Origin: Rhizomicrobium sp.
GTDB taxonomy: Bacteria > Pseudomonadota > Alphaproteobacteria > Micropepsales > Micropepsaceae
NCBI GenBank assembly: GCA_037200045.1
Contig: JBBCHM010000002.1
Location: 1,291,241-1,355,240 of the forward strand
Length of the DNA stretch: 64,000 nt
Reading direction: 5' to 3'
The translations under genes and the position numbers were made by a program. Positions 26,503 to 36,440 of this stretch are shown here, in pieces. A model generated the notes under the pieces. The model was not told the origin of the DNA. It did no database searches and worked only from the letters and a program-made list of their open reading frames with translations. The stretch's first letter is position 1. Every line of letters starts with the position of its first letter.

Positions 26503-27399
26503 TTGAAACGCGTTCTCCTCCTCCTCGTGCTTGCCCTGTCGTGGAGCGCGGCGCATGGCGAAGAGCACACGGACCGCGAATTCCAGGAGTGCCCCGGCTG
26601 TCCGGTGATGGTCGGTATTCCGGCCGGCGGCTTCACGATGGGAAGCCCGCCAGGCGAGGCGGGCCATTTCGACAATGAAGGGCCGCTTCACGCCGTTTCG
26701 GTGCGGGCCTTCGCGCTCGGCAAGTTCGATGTCACGAGCGAGGAATTCCTGCGCTTCCTCCAGGAGACCGGCTATCGGCCGGCGGCCTGCAATTCGATCC
26801 TGAACCTGCGCTGGCAGCCGGCGGCGGGCGGGCTGCCGCGGCCGCCGGCCGAGGTCGAGCCGCCGCGCTGGCCGGCGGTGTGCCTGGAATGGAAGGATGC
26901 GCAGGCCTATGTCGACTGGCTCAACGCGACGGTGAAGACGGCGCGGCCGCAGCTTGCGGGGCGCGCCGGACCCTATCGCCTGCCGAGCGAGGCGGAATGG
27001 GAATATGCCGCGCGCGGTGGCACCGCGACGGCGCGCTGGTGGGGCGACGATCTGGGCGCCGGCAACGCCAATTGCAATGGCTGCGGCAGCAAGTCGGACG
27101 CGCGGGTGCTGACGGAGGTCGACAGCTTCGCGGCCAACCCGTTCGGCCTGTTCGGCATGCTGGGCAATGCCTGGCAGTGGACGGCGGATTGCTGGCATCC
27201 GAGCTATCTCGGCGCGCCGCGCGACGGCTCGGCCTGGACGGGCGGCGGCGATTGCACGCGGCATGTGCTGCGCGGCGGCTCGTGGGACAACGTGCCGGTG
27301 TTCGTGCGCTCGGCGGCACGCACCGGCGCGCCGGCGGTGAAGGGCGAATATGATTATTCGAGCCTGGCCGGATTCCGCGTGGCGCGGACGCTGCCATAG
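26503..27399 (+). CDS. Exported SUMF/FGE-domain protein (not a formylglycine-generating enzyme)
   Basis: A 298-residue protein with a signal peptide (LKRVLLLLVLALSWSAAHG, TTG start) and a single SUMF1 domain: MVGIPAGGFTMGS, FDVTSEEFLRF, YRLPSEAEWEYAARGG and HVLRGGSWDNVP. The Cys pair that makes formylglycine-generating enzymes active is missing from the C-terminal segment (FVRSAARTGAP where Cys would be). It is therefore probably a C-type-lectin-like binding protein in the periplasm. Extra Cys (ECPGCPVM) may form a disulphide. The start is the only in-frame codon next to a signal peptide. No sulfatase gene is nearby. Confidence 0.8.
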   Translation: MKRVLLLLVLALSWSAAHGEEHTDREFQECPGCPVMVGIPAGGFTMGSPPGEAGHFDNEGPLHAVSVRAFALGKFDVTSEEFLRFLQETGYRPAACNSILNLRWQPAAGGLPRPPAEVEPPRWPAVCLEWKDAQAYVDWLNATVKTARPQLAGRAGPYRLPSEAEWEYAARGGTATARWWGDDLGAGNANCNGCGSKSDARVLTEVDSFAANPFGLFGMLGNAWQWTADCWHPSYLGAPRDGSAWTGGGDCTRHVLRGGSWDNVPVFVRSAARTGAPAVKGEYDYSSLAGFRVARTLP

Positions 27400-27475
27400 C
27401 GTGCGACAACCGACCCTGCGGCATGTGCGACGCCGTTCATTGTCCGGTAGCCGGCACGGTACTACGTCCACCACC

Positions 27476-27895
27476 ATGAACGCGCTGACGTCCAAGCTCC
27501 AGGAGCTTCAGGCAGAGCCCGTGATCCGCGGATTGCTCGGCCGCTGCCCCAATTGCGGCGAAGGCCGGATGTTCCGGGCCTTCCTCAAAGTGAACGACAA
27601 CTGCCCGGTGTGCGGCGAGGAGTTGCATCACCACCGCGCCGACGACTTCCCCGCCTATCTGGTGATCGTGATCGTCGGCCACATCGTGGTGGCGCTGACG
27701 CTCGGCGTGGAAGCCGCTTACTCGCCGCCGCTCTGGCTGCACGCGCTGCTCTGGATCCCGCTTACCCTGGCCATGGCGCTGGCGCTGATCCAGCCGGTCA
27801 AGGGCGCGGTCGTCGCGTTCCAGTGGCAGCACGGGATGGAAGGCTTCGGCCCCGCCAAGCGCAGCCGCGACGCGCTCGCCGCCCTGGCTATCTGA
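27476..27895 (+). CDS. DUF983 zinc-ribbon membrane protein
   Basis: A 139-residue protein with an N-terminal zinc ribbon (RCPNCGEGRMF and DNCPVCGEELHHH, two CxxC pairs) followed by two membrane helices (LVIVIVGHIVVALTLGVEAA and LHALLWIPLTLAMALALI). This is the DUF983 layout, common next to cytochrome oxidase genes in alphaproteobacteria, but no such genes are seen here. Function unknown. It is convergent with the TonB-like gene, with an 8-base overlap of the two 3' ends. Confidence 0.85.
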   Translation: MNALTSKLQELQAEPVIRGLLGRCPNCGEGRMFRAFLKVNDNCPVCGEELHHHRADDFPAYLVIVIVGHIVVALTLGVEAAYSPPLWLHALLWIPLTLAMALALIQPVKGAVVAFQWQHGMEGFGPAKRSRDALAALAI

Positions 27896-28661
27896 GCGCA
27901 TCGCGCGGGTTCAGGTTCAACGTCACTTCCATGCTGTAGTCGATCGCGCCGGCCGGCAGCGTCAGCGGCGAGGACAGCAGCACCGCGTTGCGGGCGCTGA
28001 GCGCGATGTCGCGGTAGAGCGCGTCGCGCGTATAGCGCTCGCGGTCGAGGATCTCGGCGCTCGCCACCGTGCCGTTCTTTAAGACGACGATGCGCAGCGC
28101 GACGATGAAGCCGCGATTGCCGAGCAGCGCGACGTTGAAATTCCATTTGCGCTCGACCTGGGCGCGGATGAGATCGCGCACCGCATAGGCCGCCTCGTTG
28201 CCGGGCGCCGCGTCGTTGCTGCTCGCCGCCTCCTCCGCCGCCGGCGTTTCCAGCGGCCTGGTGTTGCTCTGCGGCTGGCGCAGGCGCGCTAGCGAATTCA
28301 GCTTGGTCTCGAGGTCGTCGGGCAGCGGCCTGGTGCCTTTCGGCGAGGTGCCTTCGGGGCGGTTCGCGGAAGCCGGCTCGCGCGCGGCGGTGCGCGGCGC
28401 GAAGGGGCGCGGGATTTTCGCCTTCACCGGCGCGGGCGGCGAGGTCGTTTCCTCGCCCAGGCGGATGACGTCGATCGGCACGATGTGCGGCGGCGCGGCC
28501 GCCGGCGGCGCGCCGCGATGAAGCATCATCAGCAGCAACAGCGCCGCGAACAATCCGTGCAGCGCCAGCGAAGCCGCAAGCCCCCTGCCGTCGCCTTCCA
28601 AGTAGGCGATGCCCGCGCCCAGGAGCGCGCGTCCATTCTCCATCGTGAACCGGGCGGGCAT
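27888..28661 (-). CDS. TonB/TolA-like energy-transducing protein
   Basis: A 257-residue protein: a short cytoplasmic N-terminus, one membrane helix (SLALHGLFAALLLLMML), a Pro-rich linker (IPRPFAPRTAAREPAS), and a C-terminal domain (YAVRDLIRAQVERKWNFN, then IVVLKNGTVASAEILDR) that resembles the C-terminal folds of TolA/TonB. It would couple the inner membrane to an outer-membrane partner. The start could also be the ATG at 28643. No ExbB/ExbD or TolQ/R genes lie in the window. A role with the TonB receptor at 8.2-10.5 kb is possible but unproven. Confidence 0.7.
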   Translation of the reverse strand: MPARFTMENGRALLGAGIAYLEGDGRGLAASLALHGLFAALLLLMMLHRGAPPAAAPPHIVPIDVIRLGEETTSPPAPVKAKIPRPFAPRTAAREPASANRPEGTSPKGTRPLPDDLETKLNSLARLRQPQSNTRPLETPAAEEAASSNDAAPGNEAAYAVRDLIRAQVERKWNFNVALLGNRGFIVALRIVVLKNGTVASAEILDRERYTRDALYRDIALSARNAVLLSSPLTLPAGAIDYSMEVTLNLNPRDALR

Positions 28662-28872
28662 GCGGCTTCGACACTATCCCTTTGGCGACGCCCCCGCGCG
28701 CGATGCTGCGCCGGCCGCGCGGCGCTTTCAAGCACTCGCGGCCGCGGAGTGCTGCCGAACGCGGCGCTCGACAAGATGCACCAAACCGCTTCATCCTGCG
28801 TTTAACAATGATGTGACAGGATCGGGAAACGCAGTCGAGGAAGGGCGTAACGGAGCAAAGATCGAAGGGGTC

Positions 28873-29139
28873 ATGATGAGCAATCTCGAGTCCCGTCTTC
28901 GCGGCTATCGCCTGACCACCGCGGAGATCGTCTATCGCCTGCCCGACCATCCCGCGATGCTTCAGACGTTTATCTGGCAGGATCTCGACGTCGCACCGCG
29001 CTTTCCCGTGCTCAACAAATTCCTGCGCTTCTGGGAGACCTCGATCGAGGGCAAGCTCTTTCAGGTGCGCGTCGCCTCGCGCGGACTGATCAGCGACGCG
29101 GAGCTAAAGCTCGTCGGCGGCGAATTCGCGCTGCACTGA
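28873..29139 (+). CDS. Usg-family protein
   Basis: An 88-residue protein of the usg family, small conserved proteins of alphaproteobacteria named for their position upstream of another gene. Seen motifs: LRGYRLTTAEIVYRLPDHP, LLQTF-type LQTFIWQDLDVAPRFP and LKFWE-like LRFWETSIEGKL. GAAGGGG precedes tandem ATG codons; I use the first. No function is known. It stands alone, divergent from the TonB-like gene with about 210 bases between them, in which I see no clear promoter. Confidence 0.75.
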   Translation: MMSNLESRLRGYRLTTAEIVYRLPDHPAMLQTFIWQDLDVAPRFPVLNKFLRFWETSIEGKLFQVRVASRGLISDAELKLVGGEFALH

Positions 29140-29256
29140 CGGCGCATAGCGCGCGGAAAACACGGCGCCGGCCCAAGGACGGGCCCGGCTGCCCCGTTGC
29201 GCGCGCGTCCAAGGCGCAGCAAAGTCGGCTCCAGCGACCATGCGAGGAGCCTTGCG

Positions 29257-30114
29257 ATGACCGACGTCCCCTATACGCCGCCCAAGGTGTGGACCTGGGA
29301 CAAGCCGAGCGGCGGGCAGTTCGCCAACATCAACCGGCCGATCGCCGGGCCGACGCATGAGAAGGTGCTGCCGATCGGCAAGCATCCCTTCCAGCTCTAC
29401 TCGCTGGGCACGCCCAACGGCGTGAAGGTGACGATCATGTTCGAGGAGCTGCTCGCCGCCGGCCACAAGGGCGCCGAGTACGACGCCTGGCTGATCAATA
29501 TCGGCAAGGGCGACCAGTTCGGCTCGGGCTTCGTCGAACTCAATCCCAATTCCAAGATCCCGGCGCTGGCCGACCACACCACCAACCCGCCGACGCGGGT
29601 GTTCGAGTCGGCGTCGATCCTGGTGCATCTCGCCGAGAAGTTCGACAGCGCCTTCCTGCCCAGGAGCGGCACCAAGCGCACCGAGACCTTCAACTGGCTG
29701 TTCTGGCAGATGGGCAGCGCGCCTTACGTCGGCGGCGGGTTCGGGCATTTCTATGCCTATGCGCCGATCAAGATCGAATACGCCATCGACCGCTTCGCGA
29801 TGGAGACCAAGCGCCAGCTCGACGTGCTGAACCGCCATCTCGCCGATCACGAATATTTCGCGGGCGACGAATACACCATCGCCGACATCGCGATCTTCCC
29901 GTGGTACGGCTCGGTCGTGAAGGGCGCAGCCTACAATGCCGCCGAGTTCCTGTCGGTGCATGAGTACACGCATGTCATCCGCTGGGTGGACCAGATCGCG
30001 GCGCGTCCCGCGGTGAAGCGCGGCCGCGCCGTCAACCGCGCCTTCGGCCCCGTGGAGGGCCAGGTGATCGAACGCCACGACGCCAGCGATTTCGACGGCA
30101 AGGTGCTGGACTAG
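29257..30114 (+). CDS. yghU: YghU-type glutathione transferase (disulfide-bond oxidoreductase)
   Basis: A 285-residue protein of the Nu-class GST family: long N-terminal lead (YTPPKVWTWDKPSGGQFANI), thioredoxin-like domain with YSLGTPNGVKVTIMFEELLAAG, the NPNSKIPALAD strand, and an ESASILVHLAEKF glutathione-binding motif, then an all-helical C-terminal domain (YTIADIAIFPWYG). The family reduces disulfide bonds of organic hydroperoxides or hydroxyethyl disulfide with glutathione. CGAGGAG precedes the ATG. Length and lead sequence match E. coli YghU closely. Confidence 0.9.
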   Translation: MTDVPYTPPKVWTWDKPSGGQFANINRPIAGPTHEKVLPIGKHPFQLYSLGTPNGVKVTIMFEELLAAGHKGAEYDAWLINIGKGDQFGSGFVELNPNSKIPALADHTTNPPTRVFESASILVHLAEKFDSAFLPRSGTKRTETFNWLFWQMGSAPYVGGGFGHFYAYAPIKIEYAIDRFAMETKRQLDVLNRHLADHEYFAGDEYTIADIAIFPWYGSVVKGAAYNAAEFLSVHEYTHVIRWVDQIAARPAVKRGRAVNRAFGPVEGQVIERHDASDFDGKVLD

Positions 30115-30136
30115 GCGGCGAAGGCCGCCTCTCTTT

Positions 30137-30415
30137 CTACGCCTTTGGCGGCGGCGGGACGTTGCGAGACACCGCGCTCGCGGCATCGTCGACCGCCTTG
30201 GTCATCTCCGCGCCGGCGTGGTTGAGGGCTTCCAGAATCTTGTCGACTTCGACGCCGTGCTGCTCCGCCGCCGCCTTCAGCGCCTTGGCGTGATCGGGCA
30301 CGCGCGCGAGTTCCCGGTTCAAAGTATCGCCGACCGATTTGAGCTTTTCGGGCGTGAGGCCGGCCTTGGTCGCGGCGTCTTTGAGGTTGGCCTGAAGGTC
30401 ATCGTACCAGCTCAT
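30137..30415 (-). CDS. Small helical hypothetical protein
   Basis: A 92-residue protein beginning MSWYDDLQANLKDAATKAG, entirely helical and charged, ending in a Pro-rich VPPPPKA tail. No motif is recognised; it may resemble small stress-associated proteins that precede chaperone operons, but nothing proves this. A strong AAGGAG site lies before the ATG. The gene is divergent from groES and may share the same intergenic control region of about 200 bases. Confidence 0.6.
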   Translation of the reverse strand: MSWYDDLQANLKDAATKAGLTPEKLKSVGDTLNRELARVPDHAKALKAAAEQHGVEVDKILEALNHAGAEMTKAVDDAASAVSRNVPPPPKA

Positions 30416-30505
30416 CGTCGGTCTCCTTGCTGTGCCCGGCAGAATCCAGCACCCGGACGGCGTTAAATAACGACGAAAGTCTCGATCCTTGCCCGGACAA
30501 GGTTC

Positions 30506-30534
30506 TTGACGCCCATCAACAGCCACCCTAAATA
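30506..30534 (+). promoter_or_regulatory. Candidate promoter of groES-groEL
   Basis: TTGACG (-35) and TAAATA (-10) with 17 bases between them, about 90 bases before the groES ATG and just ahead of a CIRCE-like operator. Fits a vegetative sigma promoter; a heat-shock sigma overlap cannot be excluded. Confidence 0.6.
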
Positions 30535-30548
30535 GCCCACTATATGGC

Positions 30549-30575
30549 TTGGCACTCTCCAAAGGCGAGTGCTGC
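30549..30575 (+). promoter_or_regulatory. CIRCE operator (HrcA binding site)
   Basis: TTGGCACTC - 9 bases - GAGTGCTGC is a clear variant of TTAGCACTC-N9-GAGTGCTAA, the HrcA-bound inverted repeat of groE operons. It lies downstream of the predicted start site, where HrcA would block elongation or initiation until heat stress. Confidence 0.88.
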
Positions 30576-30622
30576 CATTCGGGATTAATCCTTTAGTCTC
30601 AACAATCTAGGGAGCAAGACGC

Positions 30623-30940
30623 ATGAAATTCCGTCCGCTTGGCGACCGCGTGGTCGTCCGTCGCGTGAAAGAGGAACAGAAGACCGCCGGGGGAATCATC
30701 ATTCCCGACACCGTGCAGGAAAAGCCCCAGGAAGGCGAAGTCATCTCGGTCGGCCCCGGCGCGCTCGACGACAATGGCAAGCGCGTCGTTCCGGAAGTGA
30801 AGGCCGGCGATTTCGTGCTGTTCGGCAAGTGGTCGGGCACCGAGGTCAAGGTCGAGGGCGAGGATCTCCTGATCATGAAGGAGTCCGACATCATGGGCAT
30901 TCTCGAGGGCCGCAAGTCGTCCTCGAAGAAGGCCGCGTAA
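30623..30940 (+). CDS. groS: Co-chaperonin GroES
   Basis: A 105-residue lid subunit of the GroEL/ES folding chamber. Canonical motifs: [22 protein letters not shown] (the mobile loop contacting GroEL), [13 protein letters not shown] and [22 protein letters not shown] precedes the ATG. It is followed by groEL after 28 bases, with the expected heat-shock control: promoter and CIRCE upstream. Cytoplasmic, essential in most bacteria. Its length (105) is slightly above the usual 95-100 because of a Ser/Lys-rich tail ([10 protein letters not shown]). Confidence 0.97.
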   Translation: MKFRPLGDRVVVRRVKEEQKTAGGIIIPDTVQEKPQEGEVISVGPGALDDNGKRVVPEVKAGDFVLFGKWSGTEVKVEGEDLLIMKESDIMGILEGRKSSSKKAA

Positions 30941-30962
30941 TTCAAGTTCTCACAGGAGATAA

Positions 30963-32621
<1,659 letters not shown>

Positions 32622-32672
32622 AGCTTGTGGCCCGGCTTGTCCGGGCCATCCAGTCGTTCGACAGAAATGCGG

Positions 32673-32701
32673 AAAAGGGCCGGAGCGATCCGGCCCTTTT
32701 T
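32673..32701 (+). terminator. Rho-independent terminator of groES-groEL
   Basis: AAAAGGGCCGG and CCGGCCCTTTT pair in an 11-bp stem with a short loop, ending in a run of T. Located about 50 bases after the groEL stop. Confidence 0.88.
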
Positions 32702-32777
32702 CTTTGCGGCAAGGCCCGTCGGACGTTCGCGGCGACGGTCGATTTCCCGCCGCGCGTCGGGCAGGTAAACTCGACAC

Positions 32778-33098
32778 ATGAAGCATGTGCTCTTCGTCTG
32801 CGGTCGCAACCGGCTTCGCAGCCCCACCGCCGAAGCCGTGTTTTCCGATCATCCGGGAATCGAGGTGGCGTCGGCCGGTGTCGGTCGTGACGCCGACGCG
32901 CCGCTCGACGCCGACCTGGTGGCGTGGGCGGACATCATCTTCGTGATGGAAAAGTCCCACCGCGAAAAACTGACGTCGCGGTTTCGGTCCGCGTTGAAAA
33001 ACACGCGCGTCGTCTGTCTCGATATTCCCGACAGATTCTCCTTCATGGAGCCGGCCCTCGTCGCTCTTCTGAAAGCGAAGGTAACGCCGCTCTTGTGA
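32778..33098 (+). CDS. Low-molecular-weight protein tyrosine phosphatase-like protein
   Basis: A 106-residue protein with the phosphatase loop CGRNRLRS (CX5RS) at residues 8-15, within FVCGRNRLRSPTAEAVF, and the downstream LDIPDRF, matching the Asp-Pro acid region of a compact branch of LMW phosphatases. It is short versus the usual 145-160, and the family is known as single-domain small phosphatases. It acts in the cytoplasm. The ATG is close to the stop of the groEL operon terminator; it has no obvious partner. Confidence 0.75.
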   Translation: MKHVLFVCGRNRLRSPTAEAVFSDHPGIEVASAGVGRDADAPLDADLVAWADIIFVMEKSHREKLTSRFRSALKNTRVVCLDIPDRFSFMEPALVALLKAKVTPLL

Positions 33099-33154
33099 GA
33101 TCGAGTCGGGCAAAATGGCGGCGCAGGACGGGGCGGCATGCCAATCCTAAAGCC

Positions 33155-33300
33155 CTTTCGGTTTGAAATTATTCACCGGAAGTCGTCATTGCCCGGCTTG
33201 TCCGGGCAATCCAATTTGGCCGCACAAAGAAAATTGGATCGCCCGCATAAAGCGGGCGATGACGACTATTCTTTGAATGATTCAATCCAAACCGAAACGG
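33155..33300. repeat. Long imperfect palindrome (GTCAT..ATGAC family, extended)
   Basis: Inner arms AGTCGTCATTGCCCGGCTTG (33181 on) and the mirrored GCGGGCGATGACGACT (to 33267) enclose AATTGG pairs; outer arms CCTTTCGGTTTGAAAT and the mirrored ATTCAATCCAAACCGAAACGG extend it to about 146 bases. The core is related to the elements at 14975 and 25160. Confidence 0.78.
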
Positions 33301-33322
33301 CTCTAATTGCAGAGCGAAGAGG

Positions 33323-33354
33323 AAAAGGCCCGGTGACGACACGCGGCCTTTTTT
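33323..33354. terminator. Bidirectional hairpin before the TonB-family gene stop
   Basis: AAAAGGCC and GGCCTTTTTT pair around a 15-base loop, giving U-runs in both directions. It can end transcription of the minus-strand TonB-family gene and of the plus-strand phosphatase gene. Confidence 0.7.
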
Positions 33355-33366
33355 GTTGCGTGGCGG

Positions 33367-33939
33367 TCAGGGAAAGCCGTCCTGCTTCTTTTCGGGGTCA
33401 GGCGCCTTCTGCGTGTCCGGATCGGGCTTGCCCTGCGCATCGTCCTGATCCAAATTCCACGCCACTTTCACCGTCATCGGCGCATCGACGAGTTGCCCGT
33501 CCTTGACCGCGGGGCGGTAGTGCCACTTGGCCACGCAGTGCACGGCGGCGTCGTCGAGGCCGTCCGAGCCGCTCGACTTGGCGACCTTGACATCGCGCAC
33601 CGTGCCGTCCGCCGATACCGTGAAGGCGAGCTCGGTGGTGCCCTCCCGGTCGAACACCCGCGCGAAGAACGGGTAATCGTTGCGGCAGTTCTCCTGTTTG
33701 GACAGCGCCGGCGGCTGGGAGACGTGCTGCACGACGGGCACGCGCACGAGCTGCTTCACGACCTTGACCGGCGCTTCGGTGCGGACTTCGAGCTTCTCGT
33801 AGAGATCGTAGAAGAACAGCAGCGAGGATGCCGTCGCGATGGCGCCCGCGACCACCACGGCCCACAGATGGTGGCGAAACCGCCCGCTGTAGAACAGCCC
33901 GGACGACACGACGAAAATCACGAACTCGATAAGGATCAC
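33367..33939 (-). CDS. TonB-family protein
   Basis: A 190-residue protein with two N-terminal membrane segments (about residues 2-19 and 26-45), a short linker (VRVPVVQHVSQPP) and a C-terminal TonB-like domain with the characteristic ADGTVRDVKVAKSSGSDGLDDAAVHCVAKWHYRPA, which in TonB ends next to Trp-x-Tyr-x-Pro. It could energise outer-membrane receptors, but the two membrane segments differ from classic single-helix TonB. GTG start with a strong GGAG upstream. A terminator hairpin follows. Partner ExbBD genes are not in the window. Confidence 0.78.
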   Translation of the reverse strand: MILIEFVIFVVSSGLFYSGRFRHHLWAVVVAGAIATASSLLFFYDLYEKLEVRTEAPVKVVKQLVRVPVVQHVSQPPALSKQENCRNDYPFFARVFDREGTTELAFTVSADGTVRDVKVAKSSGSDGLDDAAVHCVAKWHYRPAVKDGQLVDAPMTVKVAWNLDQDDAQGKPDPDTQKAPDPEKKQDGFP

Positions 33940-34136
33940 TGCTGCTCCTGCCTTCGAAACGGTCCGGATTCATTTGATCCGCGCCGCGTCCCGTTTCGGT
34001 ACATATCTCTAAACTTTTATGCAAATTCGAGAATCCACAGCAACGACGTTTGGCGTATCGGAGAATCGTCCAATACTGCTCACAGCGGCGTAATCGGACG
34101 CCGCGCGGTTAACGTCCTCGCAAGGGAATTGGGCCG

Positions 34137-34607
34137 ATGCAGATCGATCCGGTGGTGGCTCTCGCGCAGAAACTCGCCGACGCGGAGCGCGCCCTGCGCG
34201 ACGCGCGGCTTCGGCGCGACGAGAAGATGACGACGCGCTGGCTCGCCATCCTCTCCATGCTCAACGAAGACCTCTATACCGTCGTGCCGACCAGTCCGCT
34301 GGGCGCGGCGGAACTCTTGCGCAAGGCCGCCGCCCCGCTCGGCGGCGCCTGGACCGTCTATGCCGGGCATATGGACGCGATCGCCGAGCGGCTGTCGAAC
34401 GGCTCGCGCGCGCTCGACGACCTCGTATGGCTGCGCGCGATGCGGCCGGCGCTGTCCAGCGGGATGTGCGGCAATGAGGGCGTGATCGTCGCGCCCCTGG
34501 TGGCGCTCGCCATTCGCGGCGCGTCGCGGCCGATGATCGTGTTCCGCGCCGTGTTCCCGCCGCGCAACGACGACGGCTGGGGCCACGCCGCCTCGCGGTC
34601 GCCATAG
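34137..34607 (+). CDS. Hypothetical protein, helical N-terminus
   Basis: A 156-residue protein with no recognised domain. The first 45 residues form a charged helix (LAQKLADAERALRDARLRRDEK), followed by a mixed fold with PTSPLGAAELLRKAAAPLGG. AAGGGA precedes the ATG at a fair spacing. The opposite-strand reading of the same stretch is Arg-rich and looks like a shadow. No partner; function unknown. Confidence 0.55.
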   Translation: MQIDPVVALAQKLADAERALRDARLRRDEKMTTRWLAILSMLNEDLYTVVPTSPLGAAELLRKAAAPLGGAWTVYAGHMDAIAERLSNGSRALDDLVWLRAMRPALSSGMCGNEGVIVAPLVALAIRGASRPMIVFRAVFPPRNDDGWGHAASRSP

Positions 34608-34709
34608 AGCGCCCTTTCCGGTTCGCCCCCGATTTGCCAAGATTGCCTGCGCAACTGATATCCCGCGCGAAGGGACGCGATCCCGCCGGATCGCTTAAGG
34701 GCTGGAACG

Positions 34710-35393
34710 ATGTTCAGACATGCACGCGCCGCCGCCTTGTCGGCCGCTCTCGCGCTCGGCGCCGCCCAGGCGGCGCTGGCGGCCGCGCCGCCGCCCGCCG
34801 CTTCGACCGCCGCGATCCCGATGAAGAAGGACGGCGGGGTCTATGTCGTGCCGGTGACGGTGAACGGCCTCGTCACCATCGACTGCATCGTCGACAGCGG
34901 CGCCTCCGACGTGAACATCCCCGCCGGCGTGTACCGCAAGCTGCAGCGCGCCGGCGCCATCCAGCAGAGCGACCTGCTGGGCACCGAAGACTACACGCTC
35001 GCCGACGGGTCGACCGAGCACGGGCGCGTGGTGCGCATCCGCACGCTGAAGGTCGGCAATATCGTGGTGCACGACGTCACGGCCAGTATCGGCGGCGACG
35101 AGAGCAGCGCGCTTCTGGGCCAAAGCTTCCTGGAGCGCTTCCGCTCCTGGTCGCTCGACAATGGCCGCCATGCCCTGGTGCTGAACGGCGTGCCGTCGGA
35201 GCCGGCGCCGCGCGTCGCGCGCGATGGCAACCGCCCCGTTCCGGCGCCGCATGCCGGCCCTTCCGACGATTCCGGCGCCCCGACCGTGGCCCAGATCTCA
35301 AGCGGCCATGGCGGCCATGTCCGCCGTCCGCCGCCCAAGCAGAACAGCGGCGAGGCCGGGGACGAAAACCTCACCGGGCAATACCGCAAGTAG
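34710..35393 (+). CDS. Exported retropepsin-like aspartic protease
   Basis: A 227-residue secreted protein: signal peptide (RAAALSAALALGAAQAALA), a retropepsin domain with the catalytic motif CIVDSGASDVNIP (Asp-Ser-Gly) and the second structural signature SALLGQSFLERFRSW near residue 135, then a disordered Pro-rich tail (PSEPAPRVARDGNRPVPAP). This is the TIGR02281-like single-domain type that probably dimerises to form an active site. Acts in the periplasm; targets unknown. No partner gene seen. Confidence 0.8.
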   Translation: MFRHARAAALSAALALGAAQAALAAAPPPAASTAAIPMKKDGGVYVVPVTVNGLVTIDCIVDSGASDVNIPAGVYRKLQRAGAIQQSDLLGTEDYTLADGSTEHGRVVRIRTLKVGNIVVHDVTASIGGDESSALLGQSFLERFRSWSLDNGRHALVLNGVPSEPAPRVARDGNRPVPAPHAGPSDDSGAPTVAQISSGHGGHVRRPPPKQNSGEAGDENLTGQYRK

Positions 35394-35564
35394 GCGGCGG
35401 GCCCGCCTAGCCGGTTTGACGCGCTCCGCCCGGGACGGGATCGCGACGCGCGATCGACGACCGACGAATAAAACCGCCACTGGGCCGGGGCGACCGATTT
35501 CAAGCCTTGATCGGCGCCGCGAAGAGGCGTCCGGTGCGCGCGCAATATCCCAAGCGAGGACACC

Positions 35565-36071
35565 ATGGCCTATACGATCTACGACGCCTCCATTCCGGTG
35601 ATGATCCGCAGCCTGACCAGCCTGTCGAAAATCCTCGACAAGGCGGTGGCGCAGGCCAAGGCCGACGACCTGCCGCTCAGCGAACTTCTCGAGGCGCGGC
35701 TGGCGCCGGACATGCGTCCCTTCACCCACCAGATCCAATTGGCGTCGGACGCCGCCAAGGGCGCCGCCGCGCGGCTCGCCGACGTTACGCCGCCGGGCAT
35801 GCCGGACACCGAAACGACCTTCCCGGAGCTGCACACGCGGCTGCAGAAGACCATCGCCTTCCTGGAGACGATCAGGCCGGAGCAGCTTGCCGGCGCCGAG
35901 GACCGTGAGATCGTGCTCAAATTCCCCAGCGGCGAGAGGAAATTCACCGGCCGCGACTTCCTGGCCGGCTACGCGCTGCCGAACTTCCTGTTCCACGTGA
36001 CCACCGCCTATGCCCTGTTGCGGCACAAGGGCATCGTGATCGGCAAGTCGGATTTCCTCGGCGGCGCCTAA
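35565..36071 (+). CDS. DUF1993 protein (DinB-like fold)
   Basis: A 168-residue protein of the DUF1993 family, identified by YTIYDASIPVMIRSLTSLSKIL at the start and GYALPNFLFHVTTAYALLRHKG near the end, where the His residues would sit in the DinB-like four-helix bundle. Function is unknown; a metal-dependent or thiol-related role is inferred for the wider fold only. The ATG follows GAGGAC. It stands alone. Confidence 0.85.
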   Translation: MAYTIYDASIPVMIRSLTSLSKILDKAVAQAKADDLPLSELLEARLAPDMRPFTHQIQLASDAAKGAAARLADVTPPGMPDTETTFPELHTRLQKTIAFLETIRPEQLAGAEDREIVLKFPSGERKFTGRDFLAGYALPNFLFHVTTAYALLRHKGIVIGKSDFLGGA

Positions 36072-36092
36072 GGCGCGAACCGCGCGACGGCG

Positions 36093-36356
36093 CTACGCCG
36101 GTTCGGTGGCGCCGTCGGCCGGGCCTTGGAGAAAGGGCTCCACCTTGCCCTTGTACTTGATCGTCATCGGCCGTCCGTGGCGGTCGACCGTCTTGCCGAC
36201 GGCCAGCCGCACCCAGCCTTCGCTGACGCAATACTCCTCGACATTGGTCTTTTCCTGGCCGTTGAAGCGGATGCCGACGCCGCGCTCGAGAAGCTCGCGG
36301 TTGTAGTGCTTGCTGTCGGGATCGGTCGAGAGGCGGTCGGGCAGCGTGTCGGTCAT
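36093..36356 (-). CDS. DUF3297 protein
   Basis: An 87-residue protein with the DUF3297 pattern: LPDRLSTDPDSKHYNRELL, GIRFNGQEKTNVEEYCVSEGW, and GRPMTIKYKGKVEPFL. Small, cytoplasmic, of unknown function and common in proteobacteria. It is convergent with the DUF1993 gene and divergent from thioredoxin 2. Confidence 0.88.
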   Translation of the reverse strand: MTDTLPDRLSTDPDSKHYNRELLERGVGIRFNGQEKTNVEEYCVSEGWVRLAVGKTVDRHGRPMTIKYKGKVEPFLQGPADGATEPA

Positions 36357-36440
36357 GGGCGTGTGCTCGTTTTGCGGCGCGCATAATGCGGAGGCGGGGC
36401 GGGATTGCAACCGCGCCCCGCGATGCCCATTTTCCGCTGA

